DNA of 64,000 bases from an uncultured Bacteroidota bacterium (GTDB taxonomy: Bacteria > Bacteroidota > Bacteroidia > Flavobacteriales > Flavobacteriaceae): assembly GCA_902587325.1 (NCBI GenBank), contig CACIKV010000006.1, forward strand, positions 16,028 through 80,027. Direction: 5' to 3'. The notes below the pieces were generated by a model. The model made no database searches, was not told the origin of the DNA, and saw nothing but the letters and a program-made list of their open reading frames with translations. Shown here piece by piece: positions 9,242-19,490 of the stretch (its first letter is position 1; every line of letters begins with the position of its first letter). Position numbers and translations under genes: made by a program.

Positions 9242-11977
9242 TCAAAACCATCTTCTTGTAAACAAGCTGGATAGATCTTCAGGGTCTAATGAAAGAGTAA
9301 ATCTTATATTTTTTGTATAATTATTTGATTTTAAAATAAATTCATCAGAATTTAAGACTGGAAAATATAACTCAAAATAATTTTCAACAATATTAAGCTT
9401 CAAGCCCAAATCATAACCAGTAACTAATTTTTTTGATTTTTGTTTAAAAAAACCATAATCAAAATAGGATTCAAGCCATTTCCATAATGTGACACCAGAT
9501 CCAATAACAAAAATAAAATCATTAACTTTTTCTTGACTGAGTTTAGATTTAAAAGCACCTTCATATTTCACATATTGTTGTGAGTAAAATCCTTCAGATT
9601 CTGATCTTCCAATTAAATTATTTGAAAAAAGATAATCATTTGATGAATGAATGTTAAAGTTGAAAAAGTCATCATTGGAAGTGTTTTTAAAAAATTTTCC
9701 TAAAAAAATTCTAAAATTAAATTGTTTAAAATCTTGGAAGTAATTCCTGTATGAAAAAGTTATTGAGTTTTTTATTATTTCATTATTAATTTGAAAATTA
9801 TATAAAAATGAATAAGTTTTTTTTGCCCCAGGATTTGAATTTATATATGAGAAATTAGAGACTCCATAATTACTATTTTCAAAAGAATTAAGCTCTTTAT
9901 TAATATTAACGTGTCTTACAATGAAAAACTGTCTAAAGTTAGATTTTAAGTCGCTATCTTTTATTGAATATATTATTGATGGAGAAAATCTAGAATATTT
10001 TAGATCATCTTCGTAATTAAACTTTGCATATGAAAGAAAATATTTTAATGACTTTGTTTTGCTAATTATGTCTCTATAATTGAAACTAACAGATCCTAAA
10101 ATCTTTTTTGTTCTTGATGAGTATTGTGGAGAAATAAAATATAAAAAATTTTTCTTTAATGGTGATTGATTGGTGAAAGTCAAGCCAGGAAGAATTCCGT
10201 CATAAAGATTATAGTTTATTATTGGTCTGTAGAATACTTGATTAGATTTATAATTTTCAAAATCTGAAAATAATGTGAACTTTAATTTGTTTAAACCTTT
10301 TTTTGATAAAAAATTATTTTTGTAGTTATTTTCGTTTAAAATAAAGTCTGGATTAACAATTATATTATTTAGATTACCATTAAATGAGTCTTTATATTTT
10401 CTATTAAATAATATCCAGTTTTGTATTGAATAGTTATTATATTCTTTTTTAATAAGTAAAGGGATTTTATTTTTTGTAATAAATGAATTATTGATTTCAA
10501 AATTACTTTTATCAATTTTAGTTACTTTAAAGTCAAAAGCTGTATTTAAATTTAATATATCGTCAAAAAACCAGTCTAGTTCTTTTTCATTGTTAATATC
10601 AAAAATCTTTCTAATACTATTATTATTTTTCATTTCTGAATTCATAATTTTTTTAATAGTATAATTAAATGATTTATCGCCCAAATAATTTTTTAAATAA
10701 CTTAAATTGAAGTATGATAAGTAAGGAGAGTTTAATACATAATTAAATCTAGTTAGTTTTTCACTTGATATTGATAACTTTTGTTCAATATTTCTTGAGG
10801 ATACAAATTGATTTACTAATTTGAATTGGTCACTAAATTTATAATTACTTATGTTATGTTTTTTTATTATAAATAGACTTGAGAACTTTCCTAAAAGTTT
10901 TAAATCATTATAATATTGCGAGATGTATTCATTTAAAAAGTAAATTTCAATACCTGAAAAAAACCAAAAATTAGTTCTTTTATTAAAATTTAGGTTTTTA
11001 TGTAAGTTTTTTGAAATTAAAAACTTTATAATATTTAACTCTGTTAAAATTTTTTTATCAATTGGTGAAATGAAAGATGGGATTTCAGAATATGGATAGA
11101 TTGAATAATTAAGAAAATTTTCTTTATTTACTATAATTTTTTTTATTGGATTTTTAAATTTTTCATTAATAAAATTATTTATTCTTTTTAATATGTCTTG
11201 TTGACTTATTTTAATATTTTTTGAATCAGAATATAAAACAAGATCATTAATATTAATTTTTTCGAATACATTCTTTAAATCGAAAATTAATTCAAGATTT
11301 CTTGAGTTAATTAACTCGTATTCAATAAATTTTTCATTTTTTGATATGTATTCAGCATTTGTAATAATTCTGAATTTATTATTATTTAAAATTCTTAATT
11401 TAAAGTTAGAACTATAGACAAATTGATCATCAAGATCAACATTTGATTGTATAATTGGATTATTATTTAAAAATGGAACTATCCTTAGAAAAGAATTTTT
11501 AAAATAAAAAAGCTTATTATTTTTATTACCATTATTAGTTATGGAATATCTAGGAAGAAATAAATCATAATTTATAAAAATTTTTAATTCATTATTATTT
11601 AATGAAGAGTCATTTTTAATTTTAATTATATCAATATTTTTATCTAATCTTTCCCAGTCAACAACAACGCCATTGATTAAAACATTTTTAATATTAGTAC
11701 GGCCTGATAGATTTGCTTGAGGCTTTAATAATGAGGAATCATACTCAGAATAGAGTTTTTTTGATAATGGGGAATTAAAACTCGAGTATGAATTATTCCA
11801 ATCGTACAGGTACAAATAATCTTCTTTACTAATGTCTAATTTATTAATAATAATTAGTTGTCTGACTGAAAATTTATTTGAGATTGAATCAAATTGAATC
11901 TCAATGTCATTCAATGACTGAGACTTCAAAGAAAAAATAGACTGAAAAAAAAATAAAAAATATAAGATTTTATTCAC
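9242..11977 (-). CDS. large exported protein: degenerate M1-peptidase-like domain plus probable outer-membrane beta-barrel
   Basis: A 911-aa protein with a Sec signal (residues 1-20). Residues 25-470 follow the layout of M1/gluzincin aminopeptidases: an N-terminal beta domain with the LYLYDWNNSYSSFNSPL motif, then a helical region ending in WFFDDIL. The zinc motif HEXXH is absent; the expected place reads ELNIIKFLISKNLHKN, so it is probably not a zinc peptidase. Residues about 560-911 are alternating polar/aromatic beta-strands ending in Phe (RRWF), typical of an outer-membrane barrel. It lies 2 bp after the LOG-family gene and appears cotranscribed with it and uvrA. From memory, flavobacteria keep a similar gene here. 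Its function is unknown; an assembly or transport role for the barrel is inference. Confidence 0.6.
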   Translation of the reverse strand: MNKILYFLFFFQSIFSLKSQSLNDIEIQFDSISNKFSVRQLIIINKLDISKEDYLYLYDWNNSYSSFNSPLSKKLYSEYDSSLLKPQANLSGRTNIKNVLINGVVVDWERLDKNIDIIKIKNDSSLNNNELKIFINYDLFLPRYSITNNGNKNNKLFYFKNSFLRIVPFLNNNPIIQSNVDLDDQFVYSSNFKLRILNNNKFRIITNAEYISKNEKFIEYELINSRNLELIFDLKNVFEKININDLVLYSDSKNIKISQQDILKRINNFINEKFKNPIKKIIVNKENFLNYSIYPYSEIPSFISPIDKKILTELNIIKFLISKNLHKNLNFNKRTNFWFFSGIEIYFLNEYISQYYNDLKLLGKFSSLFIIKKHNISNYKFSDQFKLVNQFVSSRNIEQKLSISSEKLTRFNYVLNSPYLSYFNLSYLKNYLGDKSFNYTIKKIMNSEMKNNNSIRKIFDINNEKELDWFFDDILNLNTAFDFKVTKIDKSNFEINNSFITKNKIPLLIKKEYNNYSIQNWILFNRKYKDSFNGNLNNIIVNPDFILNENNYKNNFLSKKGLNKLKFTLFSDFENYKSNQVFYRPIINYNLYDGILPGLTFTNQSPLKKNFLYFISPQYSSRTKKILGSVSFNYRDIISKTKSLKYFLSYAKFNYEDDLKYSRFSPSIIYSIKDSDLKSNFRQFFIVRHVNINKELNSFENSNYGVSNFSYINSNPGAKKTYSFLYNFQINNEIIKNSITFSYRNYFQDFKQFNFRIFLGKFFKNTSNDDFFNFNIHSSNDYLFSNNLIGRSESEGFYSQQYVKYEGAFKSKLSQEKVNDFIFVIGSGVTLWKWLESYFDYGFFKQKSKKLVTGYDLGLKLNIVENYFELYFPVLNSDEFILKSNNYTKNIRFTLSLDPEDLSSLFTRRWF

Positions 11978-11979
11978 TT

Positions 11980-12657
11980 CTAAAAGTTAGGAGAATATCT
12001 TTGGTCGGAATAGAAATTATCAATAATATTAATAACTTCACTAGGCTGATCAGCAATTTTAAAAAAACTCATATCTTCATTTGAAATATTTTTTTGTTGC
12101 TTTAAAACAACTTTATCTAACCAATTTATGCAATCTTTCCAAAACTCTGAACCATATAAAATAATAGGTATTTTTTGAATTTTATTAGTTTGAACTAAAG
12201 TTAATGACTCAAATAATTCATCAAAAGTTCCAAAACCACCTGGCATTACAATAAATGCTTGAGCATATTTAACAAACATTACTTTTCTAACAAAGAAATA
12301 ATCGAAATCAATCGACTTATCCTTGTCGATGAAATTATTAGGTTCTTGTTCAAATGGGAGTTTGATGTTTAAACCAACAGATATGCCTCCTGCATTTTTT
12401 GCGCCTTTATTTGCAGCTTCCATTATACCGGGACCTCCACCTGTTATCACACCTAATCCTTTAGATACAATTAATTCAGATATCTTAATAGTTTCTTTAT
12501 AGTAAAAATCATTTTCATTTGTTCGTGCTGATCCAAAAATTGAGACACATGGGCCAATTTCAGAAAGTTTTTCATAACCCTCGACAAGCTCACCCATGAC
12601 TTTAAAAACAGACCAAGAGTCATGTGATTTTTTATTAAACCATTTTTTGTTGTGCAT
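11980..12657 (-). CDS. LOG-family (TIGR00730) Rossmann-fold nucleotide phosphoribohydrolase-like protein
   Basis: A member of the LOG/lysine-decarboxylase-like family. Characterised members release bases from nucleoside monophosphates (cytokinin riboside phosphates in plants, AMP/GMP in some bacteria). The 225-aa protein has the two signatures: GGGPGIMEAANKGA (residues 73-86) and PGGFGTFDELFE (139-150). The N-terminal 35 residues are a lead-in typical of the longer bacterial form. The start lies 23 bp inside the 3' end of uvrA, and the stop is 2 bp before the peptidase-like gene, so the three form one transcription unit. The natural substrate is not predictable. Confidence 0.88.
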   Translation of the reverse strand: MHNKKWFNKKSHDSWSVFKVMGELVEGYEKLSEIGPCVSIFGSARTNENDFYYKETIKISELIVSKGLGVITGGGPGIMEAANKGAKNAGGISVGLNIKLPFEQEPNNFIDKDKSIDFDYFFVRKVMFVKYAQAFIVMPGGFGTFDELFESLTLVQTNKIQKIPIILYGSEFWKDCINWLDKVVLKQQKNISNEDMSFFKIADQPSEVINIIDNFYSDQRYSPNF

Positions 12658-15481
12658 ATTCTAAATTTAATTCCTTTTTAACAAAAAGATTCGTTATTGA
12701 TTTTTTATTTTTAATAAAATCATCAAATAAACCTTGAAAAATAACATTACCTCCATTTTCTCCACCTTTTGGACCAAGTTCAATTATATAATCAACAATT
12801 TTTAAAATATCAATATTGTGCTCGATTATTAAAATCGTATTACCTTTTTCTGACAGCCTATATATTATTGAGAGAAGCTGTTTTATGTCTTCAAAATGAA
12901 GTCCAGTTGTAGGTTCATCAAAAATAAATAAAGTTTTTCCAGTATCTTTTTTTGAAAGTTCAGTAGCTAATTTTATTCTTTGAGCTTCACCACCTGATAA
13001 TGTAGTTGATGATTGACCAAGAGATATATATCCCAGACCTACATCAATGAGTGTGTTTAATTTTCTTATAATTTTAGGATAATTTTCAAATATTAAAGCT
13101 GCTTCTTTAATTGTCATATTTAATATTTCTGATATACTTTTACCCTTTAATTTTACCATAAGTGTTTCACTATTAAATCTTCTACCATTACATTCATCAC
13201 ATTCAACATATACATCTGGTAAAAAATTCATTTCAATTTTTTTCATTCCTCCACCCATACATTCTTCACATCTTCCACCTTTAACATTAAAGCTAAATCT
13301 CCCAGGATTGTATCCTCTTATTACTGACTCAGGTAAATTTGAAAATAATTGTCTAATATCATTAAAAATTCCTGTGTAGGTTGCTGGATTACTTCTAACT
13401 GTTTTTCCAATAGGTGATTGATTAATTTGGATTACTTTATCTATGTATTCACTACCTTTAATTTTTTTAAAGGGAAGAGGAACTTTATTTCCATTATAAA
13501 TTCTGTTATTAAAAATTGGATATAATGTTTCATTAATCAGAGTAGACTTTCCACTTCCTGAAACTCCACAAATCCCACTTATCAAACCAACTGGGATTTG
13601 AACATTGATATTTTTAAGATTATTTCCTGAGCAACCAGTAATTTCAATAAATTTTTTAAAATTTAAATTATGTCTACTATTTCTTTTTATATATTTTTTC
13701 CCATTTAGATATTTAGCAGTTAGAGTATTTGAGTTGGTAATTTTACTTGATAAATCACTAAAAACAACATTTCCTCCATTTTTTCCAGCACCTGGACCAA
13801 TATCAATAATATAATCTGACTTGAGCATAATATCTTTATCATGTTCAACTACTATTATAGTATTTCCTAAGTCTCTTAATTTTTTTAAAGAATCAATTAG
13901 CTTATTATTATCAATTTGATGTAATCCAATTGATGGTTCATCTAGAATGTATAAAACATCTTGCAATTGAGAACCAATTTGTGTAGCTAGTCTAATTCTT
14001 TGGGATTCACCTCCTGAAAGTGATCTAGTTTCTCTATTAAGAGTAAGATAATCTAAACCTACATCCAAAATAAAATTTATTCTTTTTAAAATTTCAATTA
14101 TAATTTGACTTGATATTTTATTTTTTTTTGAATCTAATTTTTTATGCAAAGAAGAGACCCATTCGACTAGATTAATAAAACTCATATTACTTACTTCAAA
14201 AATGTTTTTGTCTAATATTTTAAAATTTAGAGACTCATTTCTTAATCTTGTTCCATTGCATTCATTACAATTAGATTTTAGCATAAAATTTCTTGCCCAG
14301 GATTTTAATTTCTTACTTTCAGAGAAGGAGAACTGATTATTAATAAAACTAACAATACCCTCAAAATCTATACTATATGTCCTAGTTAAACCCAAGGATT
14401 TTGACATAATTTTAAACTTTTCCTTTCCACCATAAAGAATAATATTTAATGCTTCTTGGGGGATGTCTTTAATAGGATCTTTCAAGTCAAATTTGTATTT
14501 GTTGGAAATATTTTTCAGCTGGCTAAACATCCAATTGTTTTTATATGAACCAACAGCTGTAATCCCACCGGAATAAATTGATTTATTTTTGTCAGGAATT
14601 AGAGAATCAATATTAACTTCATTAACATATCCTAGGCCTTTACATTTATTACACATTCCATATGGGGAATTAAAAGAAAAAGAATTAGGTTCAGGCAATT
14701 TGTAAGAAACACCTGAATCTGGACAAATTAAATTTTTACTGTAATATGACAGATTATTATTTTCATCAATTATCAATACAGAACCATCGCCGTTTGAAAA
14801 AGTAATATTAAGGCTATTTTTTAATCTTTCATCTGAATTATTATCATTTCTTAATGTAAAATTGTCAATAAGAATTTCAATGGTATGAATTTTATATCTA
14901 TCTAATTCAAATCCATCTACTATATCAATTATTTCATTATCAACCCTAACTTTATCAAATCCTTGTTTTTTTATACTTACAAACAGCTCCCTGTAATGTC
15001 CTTTTCTCGATTTTATAATTGGTGAAAGAATTTTAATTTTTTTATCAAAATATTTCGATTTAATTAAGTCAAAAATTTCTAAATCAGTATATGAAACCAT
15101 TTTCTTTCCTGTAACGTAGCTGTGGGCGTCTGAAACCCTCGCAAAAAGTAATCTTAAATAATCGTAAATTTCTGTTATAGTACCAACAGTTGATCTCGGA
15201 TTTTTAGTTGTTGTTTTTTGTTCAATAGCGATAACTGGCGATAACCCATCAATTTTATCGACGTTAGGTCTTTTTAATTCTCCAACAAATTGTCTAGCAT
15301 AAACAGAAAAAGTCTCAATATATCTTCTTTGAGCTTCAGCATAAATAGTGTCAAATGCTAAAGATGATTTTCCACTTCCAGAAAGACCAGTAATAACAAC
15401 TAATTTATTTCTTGGTATTTTTAAGTCTATATTTTTTAAATTATGAACTTTACATCCTTGAATTGATATGTTCTCTTCCAT
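12635..15481 (-). CDS. uvrA: excinuclease ABC subunit A
   Basis: The damage-recognition ATPase of nucleotide excision repair. The 948-aa length matches the family. There are two ABC ATPase modules: Walker A GLSGSGKSS (residues 32-40) and a second GVSGSGKST. Signature sequences LSGGESQRIRLA and LSGGEAQRIKLA and zinc-binding Cys pairs (CNKCKGLGY; CEECMGGG with CDECNGRR) are all present. The DNA-binding insert lies between the first Walker A and the first zinc module. It heads the uvrA, LOG, peptidase-like run and its 3' end overlaps the LOG gene start by 23 bp. No uvrB or uvrC is nearby, as is common. Confidence 0.97.
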   Translation of the reverse strand: MEENISIQGCKVHNLKNIDLKIPRNKLVVITGLSGSGKSSLAFDTIYAEAQRRYIETFSVYARQFVGELKRPNVDKIDGLSPVIAIEQKTTTKNPRSTVGTITEIYDYLRLLFARVSDAHSYVTGKKMVSYTDLEIFDLIKSKYFDKKIKILSPIIKSRKGHYRELFVSIKKQGFDKVRVDNEIIDIVDGFELDRYKIHTIEILIDNFTLRNDNNSDERLKNSLNITFSNGDGSVLIIDENNNLSYYSKNLICPDSGVSYKLPEPNSFSFNSPYGMCNKCKGLGYVNEVNIDSLIPDKNKSIYSGGITAVGSYKNNWMFSQLKNISNKYKFDLKDPIKDIPQEALNIILYGGKEKFKIMSKSLGLTRTYSIDFEGIVSFINNQFSFSESKKLKSWARNFMLKSNCNECNGTRLRNESLNFKILDKNIFEVSNMSFINLVEWVSSLHKKLDSKKNKISSQIIIEILKRINFILDVGLDYLTLNRETRSLSGGESQRIRLATQIGSQLQDVLYILDEPSIGLHQIDNNKLIDSLKKLRDLGNTIIVVEHDKDIMLKSDYIIDIGPGAGKNGGNVVFSDLSSKITNSNTLTAKYLNGKKYIKRNSRHNLNFKKFIEITGCSGNNLKNINVQIPVGLISGICGVSGSGKSTLINETLYPIFNNRIYNGNKVPLPFKKIKGSEYIDKVIQINQSPIGKTVRSNPATYTGIFNDIRQLFSNLPESVIRGYNPGRFSFNVKGGRCEECMGGGMKKIEMNFLPDVYVECDECNGRRFNSETLMVKLKGKSISEILNMTIKEAALIFENYPKIIRKLNTLIDVGLGYISLGQSSTTLSGGEAQRIKLATELSKKDTGKTLFIFDEPTTGLHFEDIKQLLSIIYRLSEKGNTILIIEHNIDILKIVDYIIELGPKGGENGGNVIFQGLFDDFIKNKKSITNLFVKKELNLEYAQQKMV

Positions 15482-15522
15482 TCAAAATTTGATAATCTTC
15501 TAATATATGAATATAAATTGTA

Positions 15523-17193
15523 CTATTTGCCATAACTATAATCATCTCCTCTAGGATCAGGGGCAGTAAAGATTTTATTATTTTCAATTAAAATTGCATC
15601 AACTCTTCCAATTGAAGAAAAAGTTTCAGCAAATTTATAGCCGATATCAATTAATTTATTTTTTGTTTTTTCATTGAAAGTATTTATTTCATAAAAAATT
15701 TTATCCGGAAGCCAAATATGATGAAATCGTCCTCTGTTAACTGCTTCTTTGATGTTCATATTGAATAATGATACATTTAAAATAGTTTGTAAAATAGATG
15801 TTATTATTGTTGGACCTCCAGGGCTTCCTAATATCATATACGTTTTATTATTTTTTTCAATTATTGTGGGTGTCATAGAACTTAACATTCTTTTTTCAGA
15901 AACTACAGAATTATTCTCACCGCCGACTAAGCCATAAATATTAGGATAGCCAGGTTTTATTGAAAAATCATCCATTTCATTATTTAAAAAGAAACCCAAA
16001 GAGGGCGGTATTAATTTTGAACCAAAATTCGAGTTTAAAGTTGTTGTTACCGAAACCGCATTTCCAAATGAATCAACAATAGAGTAGTGGGTCGTTTCAT
16101 CTGATTCATTTAAATTAAAATTTCCATGTTTTATCTCTAATGATTTTTTAGGGTTTTCAAAATCAATACTATTGAATCTTGATAATAAATAATTATCAGA
16201 AACAATTGAATCAATGAAACTATCATCAATAAAATCAGGGTCACCTAAATAAAAACTTCTATCTGCAAATGAAAGTTTTTCCAATTCAACCAAAGATCTT
16301 ACATATTTAAGATCAGATTCAAAAAGAGATTTTTGATCTAAAAAATTTAAACTTTTTAAAATTTGATTCATGACAATACCCCCACTTGAGGGTAATCCCA
16401 TTGTAATAATTTTTAAATCTTTATATTCAAACACATAAGGATCCCTCCAAATTGGTTGATATTTGACTAAATCATCTTGAGAAATAATTCCTCCTTTTGA
16501 AGACAAATATTCAATAATTTTTTCTGCATTTTTTCCAGTATAAAAAGAATTTAAACCGTTTTCTAGTAGATATAACAAAGTTTTATATAGCTGGATATTC
16601 TTAAATAGGAAACCTTCATGAAAATCATTATTAAATAATTCAATATTATTATTTAATTCTAAGATTTTGTTTTTTGATGAATTAAATAAATTAGCTTGTC
16701 TTTTAGTTAATTTAAATCCATCTTTAGCTAAATACAATGCTGGCTTAAATATTGAATCTAGTGGAATAGAACCAAACCTTTGATAAATCTCAAATAAACC
16801 TGCGGGTGTTCCTGGGACAGCAACTGAAAACGCACCCTCTCTACTAAGATTCGGTATTATATTATTTTCGTTGTCTAAGAACATTTTTTCTGAAGCTCTC
16901 AGTGGTGCCTTTTCTCTGTAATCTAATGATCCAATATTACCTTTGTTATCTCGATATATTAGAAAGCCACCTCCTCCTAAATTACCTGCATTTGGATATA
17001 CGACAGCCAAAGCCAAGTCAACAGCAATCATTGCATCAAATGCATTGCCACCCATTTCTAAAATTTTAATACCAGCAAGAGTTGCTTCTTTTTTTGCAGA
17101 AACAATTGCGTACTCATTATAATAGGTCTGATTTTTACATGAAAAAATAATTAATAAAAATATATATGTAAATTGAATAATCTTATTCTTCAC
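15523..17193 (-). CDS. ggt: gamma-glutamyltransferase, lipoprotein form
   Basis: An N-terminal nucleophile hydrolase that cleaves the gamma-glutamyl bond of glutathione and transfers or hydrolyses the glutamyl group, normally outside the cytoplasm. The precursor self-cleaves before the nucleophilic Thr in DETTHYSIVD (about residue 366). The C-terminal subunit shows SSMTPTI and GSPGGPTI, typical of the family. A GTG start at 17193 gives a compact lipoprotein signal (MKNKIIQFTYIFLLIIFSC), which favours it over the ATG at 17232. The latter would add 13 residues and abut the divergent glmM start. The protein is 556 aa with the GTG start. Lipid anchoring on the outer membrane or periplasmic side is inferred. 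Confidence 0.88.
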   Translation of the reverse strand: MKNKIIQFTYIFLLIIFSCKNQTYYNEYAIVSAKKEATLAGIKILEMGGNAFDAMIAVDLALAVVYPNAGNLGGGGFLIYRDNKGNIGSLDYREKAPLRASEKMFLDNENNIIPNLSREGAFSVAVPGTPAGLFEIYQRFGSIPLDSIFKPALYLAKDGFKLTKRQANLFNSSKNKILELNNNIELFNNDFHEGFLFKNIQLYKTLLYLLENGLNSFYTGKNAEKIIEYLSSKGGIISQDDLVKYQPIWRDPYVFEYKDLKIITMGLPSSGGIVMNQILKSLNFLDQKSLFESDLKYVRSLVELEKLSFADRSFYLGDPDFIDDSFIDSIVSDNYLLSRFNSIDFENPKKSLEIKHGNFNLNESDETTHYSIVDSFGNAVSVTTTLNSNFGSKLIPPSLGFFLNNEMDDFSIKPGYPNIYGLVGGENNSVVSEKRMLSSMTPTIIEKNNKTYMILGSPGGPTIITSILQTILNVSLFNMNIKEAVNRGRFHHIWLPDKIFYEINTFNEKTKNKLIDIGYKFAETFSSIGRVDAILIENNKIFTAPDPRGDDYSYGK

Positions 17194-17221
17194 AATGAGT
17201 AAATATATAATAATCACTGTG

Positions 17222-17229
17222 TATATTTG
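17222..17229 (+). promoter_or_regulatory. Bacteroidota-type -7 box for glmM
   Basis: TATATTTG fits the TAnnTTTG consensus exactly. It ends only 3 bases before the glmM ATG at 17233, so a transcript from it would have almost no leader. No clear TTG -33 element was found at the usual spacing. Confidence 0.45.
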
Positions 17230-17232
17230 CAT

Positions 17233-18618
17233 ATGACATTAATTAAATCAATTTCAGGTATCAGAGGAACCATTGGTGGTAGTATTGAAAATAATTTAAC
17301 TCCAATAGATGCAGTTAATTTTGGTTGTGCATATGCAAAATGGTTAATTAAAAAAAAATCGATTTCAAAAAATAAAGTTATAATAGGAAGAGATGCAAGA
17401 GTCTCAGGAAAAATGATTCAAAATCTTGTTCAATCTTCTCTCATATCCATGGGCATTGATGTAGTTGATCTAGGACTATCAACTACTCCAACAGTTGAAA
17501 TAATGGTTAAAAAATATAATGCAGATGGGGGAATTATTATTACAGCAAGTCACAATCCTAAAGAATGGAATGCATTAAAACTGCTAAATAAAAATGGTGA
17601 GTTTTTGAATAAACATGAAGGAAAGGAAATAGTTAATTATTATAAAAATAAAAAATTTAAATTTTCAAAAGTTGATGAATTAGGAACATCAATTAAGTTA
17701 AAAAATTCAATTAATCAACATATTAAATATATTTTAAATCTTGAACTTGTAAAGACTAAAAAAATAAAATCAAAAAAACTTAAAATAGTAGTTGATGCCG
17801 TTAATTCAACAGGGGGAATTATTATTCCAAAACTATTGAAAAAATTAAATATTGACGTTGTTGAGTTATATTGTGAACCGAATGGCGATTTTCCTCACAA
17901 TCCTGAACCATTGAAAAAAAATCTTAAAGATTTATCTCAAAAAGTAATTGAATGTGGTGCTGATATGGGCATTGCTGTAGATCCCGACGTAGATCGTTTA
18001 GTTTTTATTTGCGAAAATGGAGAAATATTTGGAGAAGAAAACACACTGGTTGCTTGTGCTGATTATGTTCTGAGTAAAAATCCTGGTGCAACAGTATCTA
18101 ACCTCTCATCATCAATTGCTTTAAGAGATATTACTGAAAAATATAATCAAACTCATTTTTACTCAGCAGTTGGAGAAGTAAATGTTATTGAAAAAATGAA
18201 AAAAGTAAATGCAGTTATTGGAGGTGAAGGGAATGGGGGAGTGATCTACCCTGAAAGTCATTACGGAAGAGATGCTCTAGTCGGAATAGGACTTTTTTTA
18301 TCTCTTTACACTGAAAGAAATTTAAGTCTAAGTAAATTAATTGAAACATATCCAAAGTACTTTATGGTCAAACAAAGTATCAATTTATCAAATTCAATCA
18401 ATATTGATGATGTTTTGGAGCAAATTGCAATAAAATACAAAAATGAAAATATAGACTGCGTGGATGGGGTTAGAATTGATTTTGAGAAAAGTTGGGTTCA
18501 AATACGAAAGTCAAACACAGAACCAATCATTAGAATTTACAGTGAGGCTACAACTAAAGAAAAAGCTAATGATTTAATTTCAGTAATAGAATTATTAATA
18601 AAAGATATTACAAATTAA
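17233..18618 (+). CDS. glmM: phosphoglucosamine mutase / phosphohexomutase
   Basis: Converts glucosamine-6-phosphate to glucosamine-1-phosphate for UDP-GlcNAc, the precursor of peptidoglycan and lipid A. The phosphoserine loop is TASHNP (Ser106) and the magnesium loop is DPDVDR (about residues 246-251). The sugar-binding GGEGNGG and the C-terminal phosphate-binding RKSNTEPIIRIY are also visible. The ATG at 17233 gives MTLIKSISGIRGTIGG, the standard start of flavobacterial homologues; a TTG two codons upstream is less likely. The protein is 461 aa. Some relatives are phosphomannomutases, so the substrate is not certain. The stop shares TTAA with the convergent acyltransferase gene. Confidence 0.85.
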   Translation: MTLIKSISGIRGTIGGSIENNLTPIDAVNFGCAYAKWLIKKKSISKNKVIIGRDARVSGKMIQNLVQSSLISMGIDVVDLGLSTTPTVEIMVKKYNADGGIIITASHNPKEWNALKLLNKNGEFLNKHEGKEIVNYYKNKKFKFSKVDELGTSIKLKNSINQHIKYILNLELVKTKKIKSKKLKIVVDAVNSTGGIIIPKLLKKLNIDVVELYCEPNGDFPHNPEPLKKNLKDLSQKVIECGADMGIAVDPDVDRLVFICENGEIFGEENTLVACADYVLSKNPGATVSNLSSSIALRDITEKYNQTHFYSAVGEVNVIEKMKKVNAVIGGEGNGGVIYPESHYGRDALVGIGLFLSLYTERNLSLSKLIETYPKYFMVKQSINLSNSINIDDVLEQIAIKYKNENIDCVDGVRIDFEKSWVQIRKSNTEPIIRIYSEATTKEKANDLISVIELLIKDITN

Positions 18619-19484
18619 GTTTTGGGAGCCTCATCCGAATGCTTAAATCTATTGTGAGTCCACAAGTATGGGTGTGGATCCTCTTTTAATTGATTTTCTA
18701 CTTGCTTTAAGTATTTCTCTGTAATTTCATAGTCACTATAATCATTTGGACTTTCAGCAATAAGCTCAAATTCAACAGAATAATAACCTCTTTTTATTTT
18801 TTTCATTTTTCCATATATAACAGGAAGATTGTGTTTTTTTGCAATTCTTTCAGAGCCTGTAAAGATTGGCACATTCACTCCAAGGAATTTGCTCCAATAA
18901 TTTTTGCTTTTTAATTGAGGTGACTGATCAGCAACTAAGCCGTACATGTAAGGTTTTTCAGAATCAACTTCTCTTTTATAAATTTCTTTTATTGCATCAT
19001 ACCTAGATATTAAATCTAAACCATGTTTAGACCGTGAATTATGCATAAAACTATTCACTGATTTATTTTTAATAGGCGTATACACAGCAATTAATTTATG
19101 TTTTATATAATAAGGAAGACTAGTACACCATTCATATCCTGCATAATGGGAAAGCATTAAAACAACACTCTTACCCTCATAGTAAAATTTATTTAGCAAA
19201 TCAACATTAATAACTTCTAATCTTTTATCAAAATCTAACTTTGAAAAAGAATCCATTTTAATTGACTCCAAGTATAAATCAGTAAAGTATTTATAAAACT
19301 TATTTGTAATTAGTTGTATTTGGTAATCATCAAGTTTTAAATTGCTCCTACGAAGATTATTTTTTACAATACTTTGTCTATAATTAAAAATGTTTTTAAT
19401 AATAAATGAAGTAAAATCTGATATTAAATAAATTACATTTAGAGGAAGTAATTTAATGAGTTTAAGTAAAACAGTAATAATCAC
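18615..19484 (-). CDS. lipid A biosynthesis-type lysophospholipid acyltransferase (LpxL/HtrB family)
   Basis: A membrane-associated acyltransferase that adds a secondary acyl chain to lipid A or a related glycolipid. An N-terminal hydrophobic segment (residues 1-30) anchors it. The catalytic HX4E dyad is HYAGYE (His113, Glu118). The later VADQSP motif and the TGSERIAKKHNLPVIYG block are typical, and the C-terminal YLWTHNRFKH matches the family's W.HNR.K ending. At 289 aa it is a normal length. The stop overlaps that of glmM within TTAA. It is 6 bp downstream of the thioredoxin lipoprotein gene, so probably cotranscribed. Confidence 0.85.
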   Translation of the reverse strand: MIITVLLKLIKLLPLNVIYLISDFTSFIIKNIFNYRQSIVKNNLRRSNLKLDDYQIQLITNKFYKYFTDLYLESIKMDSFSKLDFDKRLEVINVDLLNKFYYEGKSVVLMLSHYAGYEWCTSLPYYIKHKLIAVYTPIKNKSVNSFMHNSRSKHGLDLISRYDAIKEIYKREVDSEKPYMYGLVADQSPQLKSKNYWSKFLGVNVPIFTGSERIAKKHNLPVIYGKMKKIKRGYYSVEFELIAESPNDYSDYEITEKYLKQVENQLKEDPHPYLWTHNRFKHSDEAPKT

Positions 19485-19490
19485 CTTAGT

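Noticed and set aside
17194..17232. Start of the gamma-glutamyltransferase at ATG 17232
   Set aside because: It would abut the divergent glmM ATG and add 13 residues ahead of a good lipoprotein signal; GTG 17193 gives a compact signal ending in FSC.
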